A program made the translations under genes and the position numbers. The notes under the pieces were generated by a model, which worked only from the letters and a program-made list of their open reading frames with translations, was not told the DNA's origin and searched no databases. From Branchiostoma floridae (Eukaryota; Chordata; Leptocardii; Amphioxiformes; Branchiostomatidae), in assembly GCF_000003815.2 (NCBI RefSeq), contig NC_049979.1, forward strand, positions 32,588,762 through 32,621,729: DNA of 32,968 nucleotides, read 5' to 3'. Shown here one piece after another: positions 20,156 through 31,357 of this stretch (position 1 is the stretch's first letter; every line of letters starts with the position of its first letter).

Positions 20156-20645
20156 ATCATAAACAGGTGTCGTTTGCTAAGAACCCCCCAAAACTTTATC
20201 GTTTAAATCTAATTTAGCAATTTTTTTCAAGAATATGCCTGTCCAAATTGCGAAAAAATGATGAACATACTTTATTCTCTTAAAATGTTTGCTGTCAACA
20301 TAGATAGCCGACCAAAAGGGAGTCAAACGGGCACCGGTTTTGGCTATACTTGGCCAGCTTTGATACTATCTCTAAGGCACCGTAGGGTCTGTTTAAACAC
20401 TAGGTAGTGGGTATAATATGGCGAAGCCAAACTTGTATCTTACATATAGATGGCATCATTTAATGACAACATTTTGAAGTCATTAATGTTGCTATTGGCT
20501 ACACAGGTTGTAACAAACATTCCCATTCTGTTTTCTGCACTTGTTGGAACATTTGTTGAAGCATACTTTAAAGTTTTTTCACGGGTCCAGCCAGGCATGT
20601 ATCTGACAACTCTTTGGTCTTTTATTCCAGTGGCCAGCTCGGTCG
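20156..20645. mobile_element. Type A/B MITE relics
   Basis: 20210-20290 is a decayed type A core (AGAATATGCCTGTCC...AAAAATGATGAACATAC). 20480-20595 matches 23806-23935 (TGTTGCTATTGGC...TTCTGCACTTGTTG...GGGTCCRGCCA). Ends and target duplications are not identifiable. Confidence 0.45.
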
Positions 20646-21540
20646 GATGATGTTACCGCCATACCATTGTAGACACCATGAGACCTGTTCTAACCCTAAA
20701 CTATCTGCTTGTGTCTGTTGACTGCTTTGGCGGAATTCTTTATTGCCCACCCGCATGTTGCGGTCTGTTTCTTTTGTTATGCGTATGACGTTTTTCTCCA
20801 GATCCCTACAAATAAATCCCACCACCACCTTGCTCTATACTGCCCAAACCCCCATCCCTTCAACCTATCAAGTCTTTACCAACCTTACTTGACATGTACA
20901 TGTACGACTTGAGGTCCTCTCCCAAATGTGGAGGCATCTGACTGTCGTAGGTGTAGTCCCCCATGAGGACATAGTTGAAGCTTTACGGTACTGTAATCCC
21001 CCATGCGGATGTATGACGTTTCGGAAGAAGTGACATTTCTGTGTAGATGTACATAAACTATCATTGTATAATCCCCGTGTGGAAATTACTTGACGTCTGG
21101 TCAAACTACATCATAATCCAATTTCACTCAGCTCTCGTCGTCCTCTAATTAATATTCTCTCTTTTTCTATTCTTGTATGCCATGACGATGAGTTCACAAC
21201 CCTAACGCCATTTGTCTGAAATAAACGGAAAACATAGTTGTCTTTGGAGTTTGCGAAGAAGAGAAGTGAAGTTTTCCGTCGGCTGAGTAGACAAATTATC
21301 TCCCACCTCCTACAACAACTGACATTGCAGAAATGGAAAATAATGACATCTATTCAGTGACTTAATATGATATACTATAACAAGCATCAAATTCATAACT
21401 GATAAACAGATAAACATCTAAACACTCTTTACTACGCATGATAAAGATATCGTTGAAGGTTTGAAATTTTTGTTTTGAGATAAATCTCTTTTAAACGTGC
21501 ATAGCAAAGTACTCATAACAAATATTGCTTTGAATATGAC
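20646..21540. other. Unassigned stretch
   Basis: I see no supported gene, repeat or splice pattern. Open frames are short and on both strands. Confidence 0.5.
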
Positions 21541-21544
21541 TTAG

Positions 21545-22509
21545 TCCTATCCAGACTGGGCTTTTTGGGCATTTCCTGGACTGGGGAGGGGGGTGCATTT
21601 TGAAGTGCCATTTGAACATTTTTGATCTGAAGACAAAATCCTTCTGCGACTTTGTCAGTCAATTTATCTTATACCTTCTCATAAGTTTTCGCAAAGATTG
21701 GTACAATAATGTGGAAATTATAAAGAAAGTTTGTGTTCAGTCCCGCTGGGGTCTAAACAGACCCCAGCAAAATGTGCAGTTTTTAAAACAAACTTTGGAG
21801 GCTAACTCCTTAACCACTTACCGTATGACTACCAAACTCTCAGACTGATAAGAATGTAAACCTAGATCATAAAAAAATTTTCTATGTCATCAACCTGAAT
21901 GTGACGACATTATGACGTCATTTGCCTAATCAGGTCGGCCATCTTGTATTTTGACCAATGACGTTATGAAATAAGCATAAATTATAAATTTTAAGTCATG
22001 AAAATAACATTGAATTTCATAGAATTTAATTGTTGTCAGAAAACAGGTGTAGTTTACCAGGAAAACCTTGTTTAAATTGAAATTGACAAATTTTGGCAAA
22101 AATATGCCTGTTAGAATATGGTTGCCATGGCAACCCCCAAAAAATGATAAACTTACTTTATTGACCAAAAACTTTTGCAAACAATATTTTGTGATAAATT
22201 ACCAAGTTTCGTAGCTTTAGCTCTAACCGTTCAAGAGTTATGCGACATAAATGTTGCTGAGGGCCTCAAAATTCCCCTACCTGGTCGGTATTGGTTGAGT
22301 GCAAAACGTGGTCCTTCTGAATTTTTGCATAGATTATGATAATGAGTTGGAATTAGCAACACCTTAACATCTCAAAATCTTCCTCTTACATTGACGAAGC
22401 AATGTATATACAATGATCACACAAGAGATTTTATAAACAAAACATTTTGGGGTCCGTTTGGACCCCACTCGGTCATTTTAGTCGCAAAAAAAGGTCGAGT
22501 GCTTGAGGG
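21545..22509 (+). mobile_element. piggyBac-like MITE with hybrid ends (type B left, type A right)
   Basis: The left end TCCTATCCAGACTGGGC resembles the type B terminus (compare 13640-13664 in reverse), while the body from 21598 and the right end (complement CCCTCAAGCACTCGACC) are type A. Flanks TTAG and CTAA are decayed TTAA. It holds a perfect X-box (22121-22134), a CRE ATGACGTCAT (21911-21920) and a YY1-like GCCATCTT (21937-21944). No transposase frame. It serves as the empty-site control for the SINE in copy 1. Confidence 0.72.
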
Positions 22510-22627
22510 CTAAGAACAACAATGTATGTTGCTATTGTAAACTCCAGTGCAATTCTAGTAGCCTAGGCTGCTAGCAAGACTGTTGGTATTGAACCTTGAC
22601 CCTTGGACGTGGACATCAGAGATGCCT

Positions 22628-22753
22628 TCACGGGTCGCAATGGATCCTTCTTCTCCACTCAGACTTGTCTTCCATGAGGGAGCGCAGCTCTGCTGTGGAG
22701 ATGTTGCTGATTTGTGTGTCCCTTTTAAGGTTGTTAATGAAGGTTGTACGCAT
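22628..22753 (-). pseudogene. LINE ORF C-terminal fragment (41 codons)
   Basis: The minus-strand frame MRTTFINNLKRDTQISNIST..., then ELRSLMEDKSEWRRR, then a stop at 22628-22630, has the 'LK.DT....T..L...M.D...WR' pattern found at the C-terminus of many non-LTR retrotransposon proteins. Nothing of the reverse transcriptase remains. It is a 5'-truncated insertion next to the hybrid MITE. Confidence 0.55.
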
Positions 22754-23227
22754 TGGTATTAATTTACTGAACTGAACTAGATGCTAGGAAGTAAAATATG
22801 CGTAATGCTTCACATTAGACTATTGAGTACAAAATTTCCTCTTGCACTAAAATGAATATACAGTATTGTGCTAATCTCCCAAATTACTCTTTAATTAAAC
22901 TTGGTAATCTCAGGCTTTGTCTTAATGCAATGAGTCAGGCATGGTCTAACAAAAGCTCGATGGGTTATAAACCCAATTTGAGAGGCGATGTTACAAAATC
23001 GTCTTGTAATGTGTTGTTTGATATCTTATTAAGAATTGACCGTCTTGATGTGCACAGCACCCCTTGTTTATGCCGAAAATATTCACGATGAAGGAATCGT
23101 CTATACGTATAGGAAATGCATAGGTCTGTATGAGTTTAATGAGTTATCAAAACACACCTCAATTAACTCACTTCAAGTAAAATTCATCTCCCAATCTGTC
23201 CTCATGTATTATATATGTATGTATTGG

Positions 23228-23388
23228 ATGGCTCTAACCAAAACAGACATGGAGCCAAGGTTTACCCTGGAGCAGTTCAACCTGCTGACACGTCTGATGG
23301 CTATTGGCGAGAGACTTCAGCAGACGGGTCTGTCGCAGAACAACATGTTCCAAGCCCTCTACACCATGCAGCAAAGTTATCGTCTGGG
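23228..23388 (+). CDS. HNF-class homeobox gene, exon with first HNF-p-like motif
   Basis: ATG at 23228 opens MALTKTDMEPRFTLEQFNLL, followed by TRLMAIGERLQQTGLSQNNM and FQALYTMQQ. EPRFT(L/I)EQ and the TG(L/M)(S/T)...ALxT spacing match the N-terminus of vertebrate HMBOX1 and, less closely, the HNF1 dimerisation region. The exon ends CTGGG|GTATGT in phase 2. I chose the start because HMBOX1 also begins a few residues before EPRF; an acceptor at 23246 (ACCAAAACAG) would instead make it internal and give a start at ATG 23249. The encoded protein should be a nuclear DNA-binding factor. The next exon at 24714 joins in phase. Confidence 0.72.
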
Positions 23389-24713
23389 GTATGTTCGTTT
23401 GGACTTTCAGAATGCATGAACTATTCTTCAAGATTTATCAATTTAATCGACAGGAATATTCTTCGTTTTTTAAAAAGATTTATGCATTTCATTAGGCTTC
23501 AGGTTTCCACTGTCTTCATTAATTGCTTCTAGTCTTTCATTAATTTAGCACGATTCAAAGAAGGAGAGGGGTATTCCAAATGAAATCTAAACATTTTGAT
23601 TTAGTATCTTCTAAAATTGGCTTTGTAGCAATACTTTAAATTGAATAATAAAGCTTTACAATGAGCTCTACATACTTGTTATTATGCCCATACAATTTAT
23701 CCCACTTCCAGTGTGCTATAGTCTAGATTTATAGCAACTTCAACCATTTTACGATTATGATTTGGGTATTTCCTACTAGGTGCATGACGTCATTTCATGA
23801 CGTCATTATGACGTCATCGATGTTGCTATTGGCAATACCAGTCGTAATAAACATTGTTATTCTATCTGCACTTGTTGTTACATTTTTCTGGTATAACTTG
23901 AAGTTTCCAGAGAATACCGTTTTTTCATGGGTCCGGCCAATATAATCAAATTGATGACGTCATAATTACGTCAGATTACGTCAACGTAAAGTCAAACGTC
24001 AAATACTAGTCAGATATTATGTCGATATCATGTCCCAAAAATTTGGTGGCCCTACGGTATGTCGTTCAAGAGTTAGAGGACTTAGAAGTGGAGGGTCTCA
24101 AAGCCCCCCCCCCCCCCCCGGTCCAGGGATGACCAAAAAAGCCCGGTCTGAATAGGGTTAAGAAATCAGCAATTTAGCCAATAAGTTTCGAGAATTTGTT
24201 ACCCAATTGAACCATTTATCATCAATCAAGTTGTTAAGCTTTATCCTATACCTCTATTTTTTCCTCTTGTGATAGGTGTTGCCATACATTGTATCATGTA
24301 CCATTTTTGTGAAATTAAGTTCTTCATATTTCAATTTAATATTTATAATTAGATATTACCATCAATACATAATTAGAAATGTTACATCAAAATATCTTAG
24401 ATATCAAAGGTATAGAAAAACACATTTTTTTGTAAGGAAATCTTAAAATGTCATTGTTTAAACAAAATTAAGTGGATTTTGTAAAATAAGCCGTTCAAAA
24501 ACCCATCTCCATTGCAACACAAAAACTATCAACCAACTCAATTTTTAAATTGTAATATTGTAAATTATTGCGAACTATATTCGGGGAAAAGTAACCATTT
24601 TAGTTGCCCTAGCGCAGAAAAACTCCATCACCAATTATCAAGTTCTTCGTCAACACGTTTTCACAGATTTATAAATAGAAACCTTCTTTATGATGATTCC
24701 TATGTTGTTGCAG
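23389..24713 (+). other. Intron 1 of the HNF-class gene
   Basis: It contains a type B MITE relic (about 23760-24161) and otherwise AT-rich sequence without recognised features. Donor GTATGT, acceptor TATGTTGTTGCAG. Confidence 0.65.
23760..24161 (+). mobile_element. piggyBac-like MITE, type B right part
   Basis: The right end CCCGGTCTGAATAGGG is followed by TTAA (24162-24165). Three overlapping TGACGTCAT sites lie at 23784-23816, with more near 23953-23980. A 16-bp C run lies at 24104-24119. The left end is missing. It interrupts intron 1 of the HNF-class gene. Confidence 0.6.
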
Positions 24714-24895
24714 GAAAAAAATGCCTGCTTTAGGAACTGGATCTCAGCCTACAGTCACTCATGCGCAGCTCATCCTGCTGACCCGTCAGTTGTCAATTCA
24801 TCAGAGTCTCTATCAGACTGGTCTGTCAGAGGGCAGCGTCTTTCACATAATCAGTACCATGCAGCAAAACAAAACCGAAAACACCGATGTCGATG
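24714..24895 (+). CDS. HNF-class homeobox gene, exon with second HNF-p-like motif
   Basis: After TATGTTGTTGCAG the exon starts in phase 2 (one base completes Gly from the previous exon) and encodes KKMPALGTGSQPTVTHAQLI, LLTRQLSIHQSLYQTGLSEG and SVFHIISTMQQNKTENTDVD. The 38 residues from VTHAQ to TMQQ align without gaps to FTLEQ...TMQQ of the previous exon, with 18 of 38 identical. The motif is therefore a tandem copy, one per exon. It ends GATG|GTACAT in phase 1, which fits the exon at 27555. A duplicated N-terminal motif is not the usual HNF1 or HMBOX1 layout. Confidence 0.75.
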
Positions 24896-26102
24896 GTACA
24901 TAACTGCTAGCTAAGTTGCCACAATCTGCAAGCTAACTTTTATTCTTTTATTCTTACCGTTTTTCTAACTTAGTTTAATTTGTATTGATTTCATTTTTGA
25001 ATCATTGATTTTTGATATGATATATTAGATTTTACTGAGGTCACAAATACATACTATTTTTCTTCTGCTCTCTGCCTGTACAGATCCAAAACAAGCTTTT
25101 GAGACTGAGACTATTATTACGATCAGGGAACGAATATAATATACACATATTATTCAACTGATAAATTATTCCTAACAAAGCGTAATTACTGATGACCAAG
25201 CCACCATCGCAGATATGTACCTACAGATAGAAAAAAAACGTGTTTTAGAATTTTGAATAACACTTCGCATAGAAAATGATAGAAAACGTATGTTTCCAAA
25301 CTTGTATCAATATTGAATTCCACAAAAAAAGGTTACTATTTTCTGGTATTTAGTTTCTTAAAGTCTCTTTCACAAAGCGCTTACGACGTACATTTGATAG
25401 CATATTCCGTCTCTCGCACGTTTATTGTAGTAAATCGCAGCTAAATCGTAAGTAATATCGCAGAAGAAAATTTTTTGGGGGTGGTAATATTTTTCACTTT
25501 TGTCTTTTCTGAATAGTCGCCTGATCGCCTATGTCTTAAAAAACCAAATGGGGACATAGCTGTGGAATACGTAACTATATCTTTCCCTGGGAAAAGAAAC
25601 TATGACAGCATGATTTTTACAAACAAAGGTTCAAATCAAGCCCAAGTAATGGTATATTGATTCCTGCTCGCCAAATCTAGGAGTCATTAGACAAAAGTCA
25701 GATCATAGGCTCTTTACCATAAGGCACCCCCCCCCCCCCCCCAGAAATTCCGACTCAGCTCAGAGCAAGCCTTTGTCTTCGAGTTGTCACCAGAACCTTC
25801 CAAAGACTATAGATGCAGAACACCGTGATTGATAATGATGATAATACCGCCATGGTTACTGTTATGGTAACTTGACCCGATACCAGCGAGGGCTAAAATC
25901 TGAACAGACGTGTGGGTAGCCATGTAACAATTTGATTCAACACCTTCACGTGATACTAAATCTGCCACGTCAAAAACCTTGCCTTGGAGGCAGGTTTTTC
26001 TACGGGCGCGCCGGGAACAGTTGAGACTAATATGGTTACCCTTTTGTCAACATCGACAATATCAGGGAAAACTGAAGCAAAAACTAGAGTTCGGCGACCT
26101 CA

Positions 26103-27185
26103 TACCTCCATGAAAATTTAGAGCTTTCGTAAATTTCATGCAATTGACTAGCACATTAACATAATTTATGCATGGTATTGTTCATCATTGACTAACGTAC
26201 ACATGTCACCATAATAAAATTCCCATTATTAATCATAAAGCGTTTTTGCAATTTTTACATAAATTATGCAAATAAGTTCCCCATTACCATATTTGGTATC
26301 TGCTTATATTCCACCTATCATAGTTAACATGTGTTACATTTATTGAAGTCCAGTTATTGAAAACAATGGAATTATACAATTTCCTCATTAATCATGCAAA
26401 TTAAGTCCTCATTTGCATAAAATGTATATCATTATGAACATATTTGCCTAAGGTACCCGCATGCCTAGTATGATGCCAATCCATCAATCCTTTCTGCAGT
26501 TATCCTCTTTAGAATGTCTTGACAAAAACGCCCCTGCAGTTCCGCAATTAAATGTTAGGGGGCTGAAACCTGCCCCACTTTGTCATGACACTGCAAGCTA
26601 TCTACCAGCCAAATGTCAAGACCATATCACATCCAGGACAAGAGATACATTGAAAAAACTGCCATGATATAATATCCTCATTAATTATGCAAATTTACTC
26701 CTATTTTGCATAATTAGTATTTAATCTTGTACAAAATTGTCTAAGGTACCTACATACCAAAAATGATGAAAATCCGTTGTTCCCTTCTTGAGTTATCCTC
26801 GTCAGAAGTTTTTTGACAAAAATGCCCCTGCTATTCCCAAACTAGACGCTAGGGGGCCCAAACTTACGTAATTTTTTTCTGAGCACAAGAGCTATCTAAT
26901 GCTTAAAAATCTTGACCATAGCATGTTCAGAACACCGAGGTAGCAAAACCGGAAGTTGCGCTGCAGTACCAAGGCCACACACCAGGGGGCCCAAAATTGA
27001 CCTTGACCTTCGTCTTCCCAACCCCTACCTACATACCAAGTATCATCGTAGTCCATCAAGAGGTTCTCAAGTTATGATGACCAAAAATATGCGGACACAC
27101 AGACACACACACAAACACACAGACACACACACAAACACACACACAGACACACTCAAAACTATACCTCCATTTTTTCATGGAGGTA
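26103..27185 (+). mobile_element. Octamer-family element with TACCTCCATG ends, near complete
   Basis: The left end is TACCTCCATGAAAA (26103-26116) and the right end TTTTTTCATGGAGGTA (27170-27185). The right end is itself a hairpin: TACCTCCAT(6)ATGGAGGTA from 27162. About 1.08 kb, no transposase. It has ATGCAAAT and ATTTGCAT sites (for example near 26274, 26395, 26410, 26690) and a CA-type microsatellite near the right end. It is a key reference for the diverged copies at 10804, 14818, 19070 and 19746. It lies in intron 2 of the HNF-class gene. Confidence 0.7.
27091..27151. repeat. (CA)n-rich microsatellite
   Basis: Imperfect runs of ACACAC with AGACAC and AAACAC interruptions. Part of the right end of the octamer-family element, equivalent to the GTCT/GTGT stretch near the left end of the 7361 and 8951 copies. 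Confidence 0.9.
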
Positions 27186-27554
27186 ATTATGAACATTTCA
27201 TATAATCACAAGAAAAAAGTCGCCTGCTATTGGGGCAATGCAAATTTTACGACGATGGAGAAATATTGAACATCTTAGAATAAATTTTAAGCTTCATGTC
27301 CCTTATGGAATGCTCCCTGGTGGCTTACAATTTTCCTATGTTAACGTGCAGCTCTTTTGATACCATTGTACGATGTTCTACGACCTTTGTGACCAGACCA
27401 GTGTTTTATTTATTTAAACTGTTGCGTGCAATTCTTCTCCGACTTACGGCGTACTGCGCTAATAACAAGAAAAAAACCATTAAGGAAAAAAAAAAACCTT
27501 CATTGCATATAAGGCACATCTAAGCACCTCATATCTCTTGAATAACTGTTTCAG

Positions 27555-27693
27555 GGCTTCAGAAAATAGAAAAAGTGGAAGCCGAGTATAAAACAGAGGA
27601 GCGGTTGGATGCTGAGGTAATTCCAAGTATGGGCACATCTCCAGGACCAATCGCAGAGGAAGAATTTCACCGAGAGGTGGATAGGCTGATGAG
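27555..27693 (+). CDS. HNF-class homeobox gene, linker exon
   Basis: The acceptor is ATAACTGTTTCAG; two bases complete Gly, then LQKIEKVEAEYKTEERLDAE, VIPSMGTSPGPIAEEEFHRE and VDRLMR. The end REVDRLMR corresponds to the segment just before the POU-specific-like domain in HMBOX1 (VEELMRRD). The exon ends ATGAG|GTAAAA in phase 2 and joins in phase to 31590. The acidic, lysine-rich linker lies between the dimerisation-like motifs and the DNA-binding part. Confidence 0.7.
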
Positions 27694-27739
27694 GTAAAAA
27701 GCTCATTCATATCTTTTTGGCGACGGCTCAGGGGTGAGC

Positions 27740-28195
27740 CTAAGAGTATAGTTTGCGACCGTTTGACAATTATTCCTAAAGACTCGAAGGCATGTCAGGA
27801 ATTTTTCTACAGGCATGCATAGTTGCATCATCCATATAGAGGGGAATAACTCGTGAGTGGATTGAAGTTATCTTAATGGTATTTGGAATGTAGTTGGCTT
27901 CAGAGATGAAATACAAAATAAGATTTCAATCATAGAAATCAGGGGCTAATTTGTATAATGAATGAGGTGGGTTTATAAGTACACTGAATTCCATGCTAAA
28001 ATGCTGAGAAAAAAACATGCCATATGTTATTAGAAAAATATAAGGCCTACTGTTTAGGATATATCCGATTGGCGAAAATTCCCGAAATTCCACAGCCATT
28101 TGTCCGCGCATGCGCAATTGCACAATACTTTTGAAAGGGAATGACTCGATAAGGGGTTGACGGATCATCACAAGAGATCATCTTTCATGTTAACA
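27740..28195 (+). mobile_element. Octamer-family element relic
   Basis: GGGGAATAACTCGTGAGTGGATTGAAGTTAT..., GTATTTGGAATGTAGTTGGC, GGGGCTAATTTGTATAATGAATGAGG and TTGACGGATCATCA follow the order of the 7361 family, strongly diverged. Intron 3 of the HNF-class gene. Confidence 0.45.
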
Positions 28196-28465
28196 GCAAT
28201 ACCCGACAAACCTAAATCGCGTTTAAAAATCCTTATATATACAGCCAGGCGAAAGTCTAGAAGACAAATAAAACACACCTACAACAACAATCATTGATAC
28301 TTATAAAAACAAGAAAAACAGTCGCCATGTGTTGTAGTTTAGTTTCAATGTTATAGTATACACTACATTACGTAAAGCTTTAATTATTCATTAATTCAAA
28401 CTATTGATTACGGCATAGGTCGATAAGGGATGGACTGCTGACGTCTAACCAACTAACTTTTTAAA

Positions 28466-31072
28466 TCAAGTCCGTCCCTAAGAGAAATATCACGAGAAGA
28501 CCTCGTGACAGACCATGGATGACAGCCCGAATAAGAGAACTTATGCGTAAACGCGACAAAAGTCATAAAAAAGCCAAATTATGTAACAGTCCTTCTCTCT
28601 GGGCCTCTTATCGTAAGATAAGGAATAGACTTGTTAAAGAGTTAGCTTCAGCTAAATTGAACCATAATACTCGCGTAACAAACTCTCTGTTAAATTCTCC
28701 TACAGGAAGTAAAACATGGTGGCACTTAGTTAAAACCATTTATAGATGCAGTGCGACAACCACCATTCCCCCACTTAAGTGTAACGATCATTACATATGT
28801 GATTCAAGCGAAAAGGCTTCAGAATTCAACAGATATTTCTCCCTCCAATCTACAATTGATGATACTAATGCTAGATTACCGACTTTTGACTACCTGACCA
28901 ATGCACGTTTGTTTCTCTGTGAAACTACTGCCACTGAGGTTGAACTATATGTCTCCGAGTTGGACGTCTCTAAGGCGTACGGCTGGGATAACATTGACAA
29001 TCGTTTTTTAAAAATTATCTGTCCATACATATCTGACAAGATACCCTATGTCTTTAACCTATCGATCTGTCATGGTATATTTCCCGAAGTCTGGAAGAGA
29101 GCGAATGTTGTGCCTATCTTTAAAAAAGGCGACCCTTGTTTAGTGTCAATCTACCGCCCCGTTTCGTTATTGCCTACCCTCTCTAAAATTCTTGAAAAAA
29201 TAGTTTATAAACATCTGTACAACCATTTAATGTCTCAAAATCTGTTATACTCTTATCAATCAGGATTTATCAGGGGGGATTCAACTGTAAATCAACTTGT
29301 CTACATCTCAAACAAAATTCTTCATGCCTTTGACGAAAATAAAGAAGTTAGAGCTGTCTATTTGGATTTCTCAAAAGCTTTCGATAAAGTTTGGCACAGA
29401 GGTCTACTCTTCAAGCTTCAACGAAATGGGGTGGAAGGTCCTCTTCTTAACTGGATGCAAAGTTACCTGTTTGGTAGAAAACAACGAGTAACAATTGAAG
29501 GTCAAAATTCTGATTGGAGTGAGATAAGCGCAGGTGTGCCACAAGGATCAGTGCTCGGTCCACTTTTGTTTCTCATATACATTAATGACATGATAGAAGG
29601 CCTTGACACCCATTCCTTTCTTTTCGCAGATGATAGTTCCCTGCTCGATGTTGTTGAATCCCCACTCTTATCAGCAAATAGACTTAACTCGGATCTTTCT
29701 AAGATAGCATCCTGGACAACTATGTGGTTGATGGAACTCAATCCTTCTAAAACCATCGAAATGTGTTATTCTACAAAGGCTAAGCCCCCGACCCACCCAC
29801 CACTTTTCCTTGGTAGTGTACAAATCAAATCTGTTAATTGTCATAAACACATCGGGGTCCATCTTTCATCTACTATGACATGGAATACTCGTATATCTAA
29901 AATGCTAGCAAATGCATCTAAAAAAATCTCAGTCTTCATTAAACTCAAATTTAAGCTCCCTCGTAAAGTTCTAGAAATAATATACAAATCGTTTATCCGA
30001 CCTCTACTTGAATATGGCGGCGTAGTTTGGCACGGTTGCACTACTTTAGATTCGGATCTTATTGAACGTATGCAATACGAATGTTCTTTAACTGTAGCTG
30101 GTGCCATCAGGGGGTCCTCATACTCTTCTCTACTAACTGAACTGGGATGGGAAAAACTATCCGACCGCCGACACATTCAGACTCTTATCTTATTCTATAA
30201 AATCGTTCATGGCCATACTCGACAATATTTAAATGATTTGATACCACCCTTAGTATCAGACTCTTCTTCCTATGACCTTCGTAATAAAAACGATCTTCTG
30301 TCACTAAAATGTACCACAATACGCTATAAGAAATCGTTTATTCCCTATGCAACGTAACACTGGAACAACCTTACCCTAGCAGATCGTTTCTTAAGTCTTC
30401 CTCAATTTAAGAAAAAAAATGGTCAAATCCGTGCGCCCTGTCTCCGTTCCATACTTCAGCATAGGTCCTCGTTTCACTTGCGCTATTCTCACTCGCTTCC
30501 GTCTAGGTACTCATAGTTTAAACTCTAACGTGTACTCCCGCAATCTTGTTATTAGTAGTGCTTGCGCCTGTGGCCATCACTGTGAAAGTATTTATCATTA
30601 TTTCTTGTACTGCCCTAACTACACCCAATACCGGATCTCCCTCCTCAGCAATTTGCATAAGCTGGTAGGATTTGCCATAAACATGGACGATCTCTCGGAT
30701 CATGATCTAGTCCATTTAATGACTCGAGGGTCTGCATTTCTATCCAACTCAATTAACACAAAACTTCTACAGCATGTACAATCATTAATAAAAGAAACAA
30801 AAAGATTTGAATAAGTGAATCTCTATCCTACCAGCTTGGCCCGGAGTACCTGTCCGAATATCCACCTACATTCAAATGTATTTTCTTATGTTCTATGATT
30901 TTGTTATATGGTGTTACTTAACATTACTTCTGTTATATGCTTTGCTTGTCTGTATTTGTTTCAATGTTCTTTTGTGCTCTCAGTTTGTTTTTGATGGCGG
31001 CATGAAAATAAGCATGTTGAGCTTGAGTGTGCCGCCATCATGTTATGTATTTATCTGTTGTAATAAAAAAAA
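28466..31072 (+). mobile_element. 5'-truncated LINE (CR1/L2/jockey-like), with 11-bp target duplication
   Basis: AACTTTTTAAA lies on both sides (28455-28465 and 31073-31083), fixing the insertion. Sequence opens in mid-ORF directly after the left duplication and ends in a short A run after a 3' UTR of about 250 bp. The endonuclease and the ORF start are missing. Near the 3' end an 11-bp inverted repeat TGATGGCGGCA / TGCCGCCATCA (30992-31002, 31030-31040) forms a stem-loop that could be the reverse transcriptase recognition structure (inference). The insertion lies in intron 3 of the HNF-class gene, in the same direction. Confidence 0.88.
28468..30814 (+). pseudogene. LINE reverse transcriptase ORF, broken near its C-terminus
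   Basis: The frame is open from 28468 and has the usual order. A basic segment before the polymerase (RPWMTARIRELMRKRDKSHK) is followed by RANVVPIFKKGD, IYRPVSLLPTLSKILEKIV, motif A YLDFSKAFDKVWH (Asp at residue 283 counted from ATG 28519), SAGVPQGSVLGPLLFLIYIN and motif C FADD (residues 369-372). A thumb and C-terminal region follow. A TAA at 30355-30357 stops the frame, and a shift at the A run near 30411-30418 moves the remaining C-terminus (to 30814) to another frame. That part has CACGHHCESIYHYFLYCPNY, a zinc-knuckle-like end. With truncation, stop and shift it cannot encode an active protein, though the polymerase core is intact. Confidence 0.88.
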
Positions 31073-31193
31073 AACTTTTTAAAGAAATGACAGCATTGGG
31101 ACGGCGCGGTGGTAAACATCTCGTGTGCACCACTGACCAACACCACTACTTTACTAATATACACACTACTTTTTCGACGTCAATTTGTACCTA

Positions 31194-31201
31194 TATATAA
31201 A
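31194..31201 (+). promoter_or_regulatory. TATA-like box upstream of a possible alternative first exon
   Basis: TATATAAA about 92 bp before an ATG with a good Kozak context (31293), and 120 bp after the 3' end of the LINE. A half-CRE TCGACGTCAA lies near 31174. The surrounding sequence is AT-rich, so the match may be chance. Confidence 0.3.
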
Positions 31202-31292
31202 TTTTATATATAATATAACGGAAAGATATCCGTATGAGCTACAGGACTGAGTGATTTAGTGGAGAGTGAGTGAAAGATATCATCTATTAAAC

Positions 31293-31357
31293 ATGGCTTT
31301 CCCAGGAGATGTTGCTTGTCTTATAATCTTGCAATATCCTACTAATATAGAAAGAAG
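31293..31357 (+). CDS. Possible alternative first exon of the HNF-class gene
   Basis: AAACATGG is a strong start context. The frame MAFPGDVACLIILQYPTNIE, then Arg and AG, reaches a donor AGAAG|GTGAGG in phase 2. This is the same phase as the normal donor at 27693, so splicing to 31590 restores Arg-Glu-Asp. The product would keep the POU-like domain and lose both N-terminal motifs. No transcript evidence can be seen; the open frame is short (22 codons). Confidence 0.35.

Noticed and set aside
20450-20650. Plus-strand hydrophobic frame (66 codons) and similar one at 23757-23945
   Set aside because: The two are copies of a decayed MITE segment; similarity is from the repeat, not from a gene family.
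22852-23227. Frames just upstream of the HNF-class gene as extra coding exons
   Set aside because: Compositionally weak, no HNF-like motif and no convincing donor in phase; more likely 5' UTR, promoter or intron.
25972-25999. Hairpin AAAAACC...GGTTTTT like a bacterial terminator
   Set aside because: The window is eukaryotic; a short stem-loop has no terminator meaning here.
29502-30176. Minus-strand frames opposite the reverse transcriptase
   Set aside because: Shadows of the plus-strand LINE frame with no motifs of their own.
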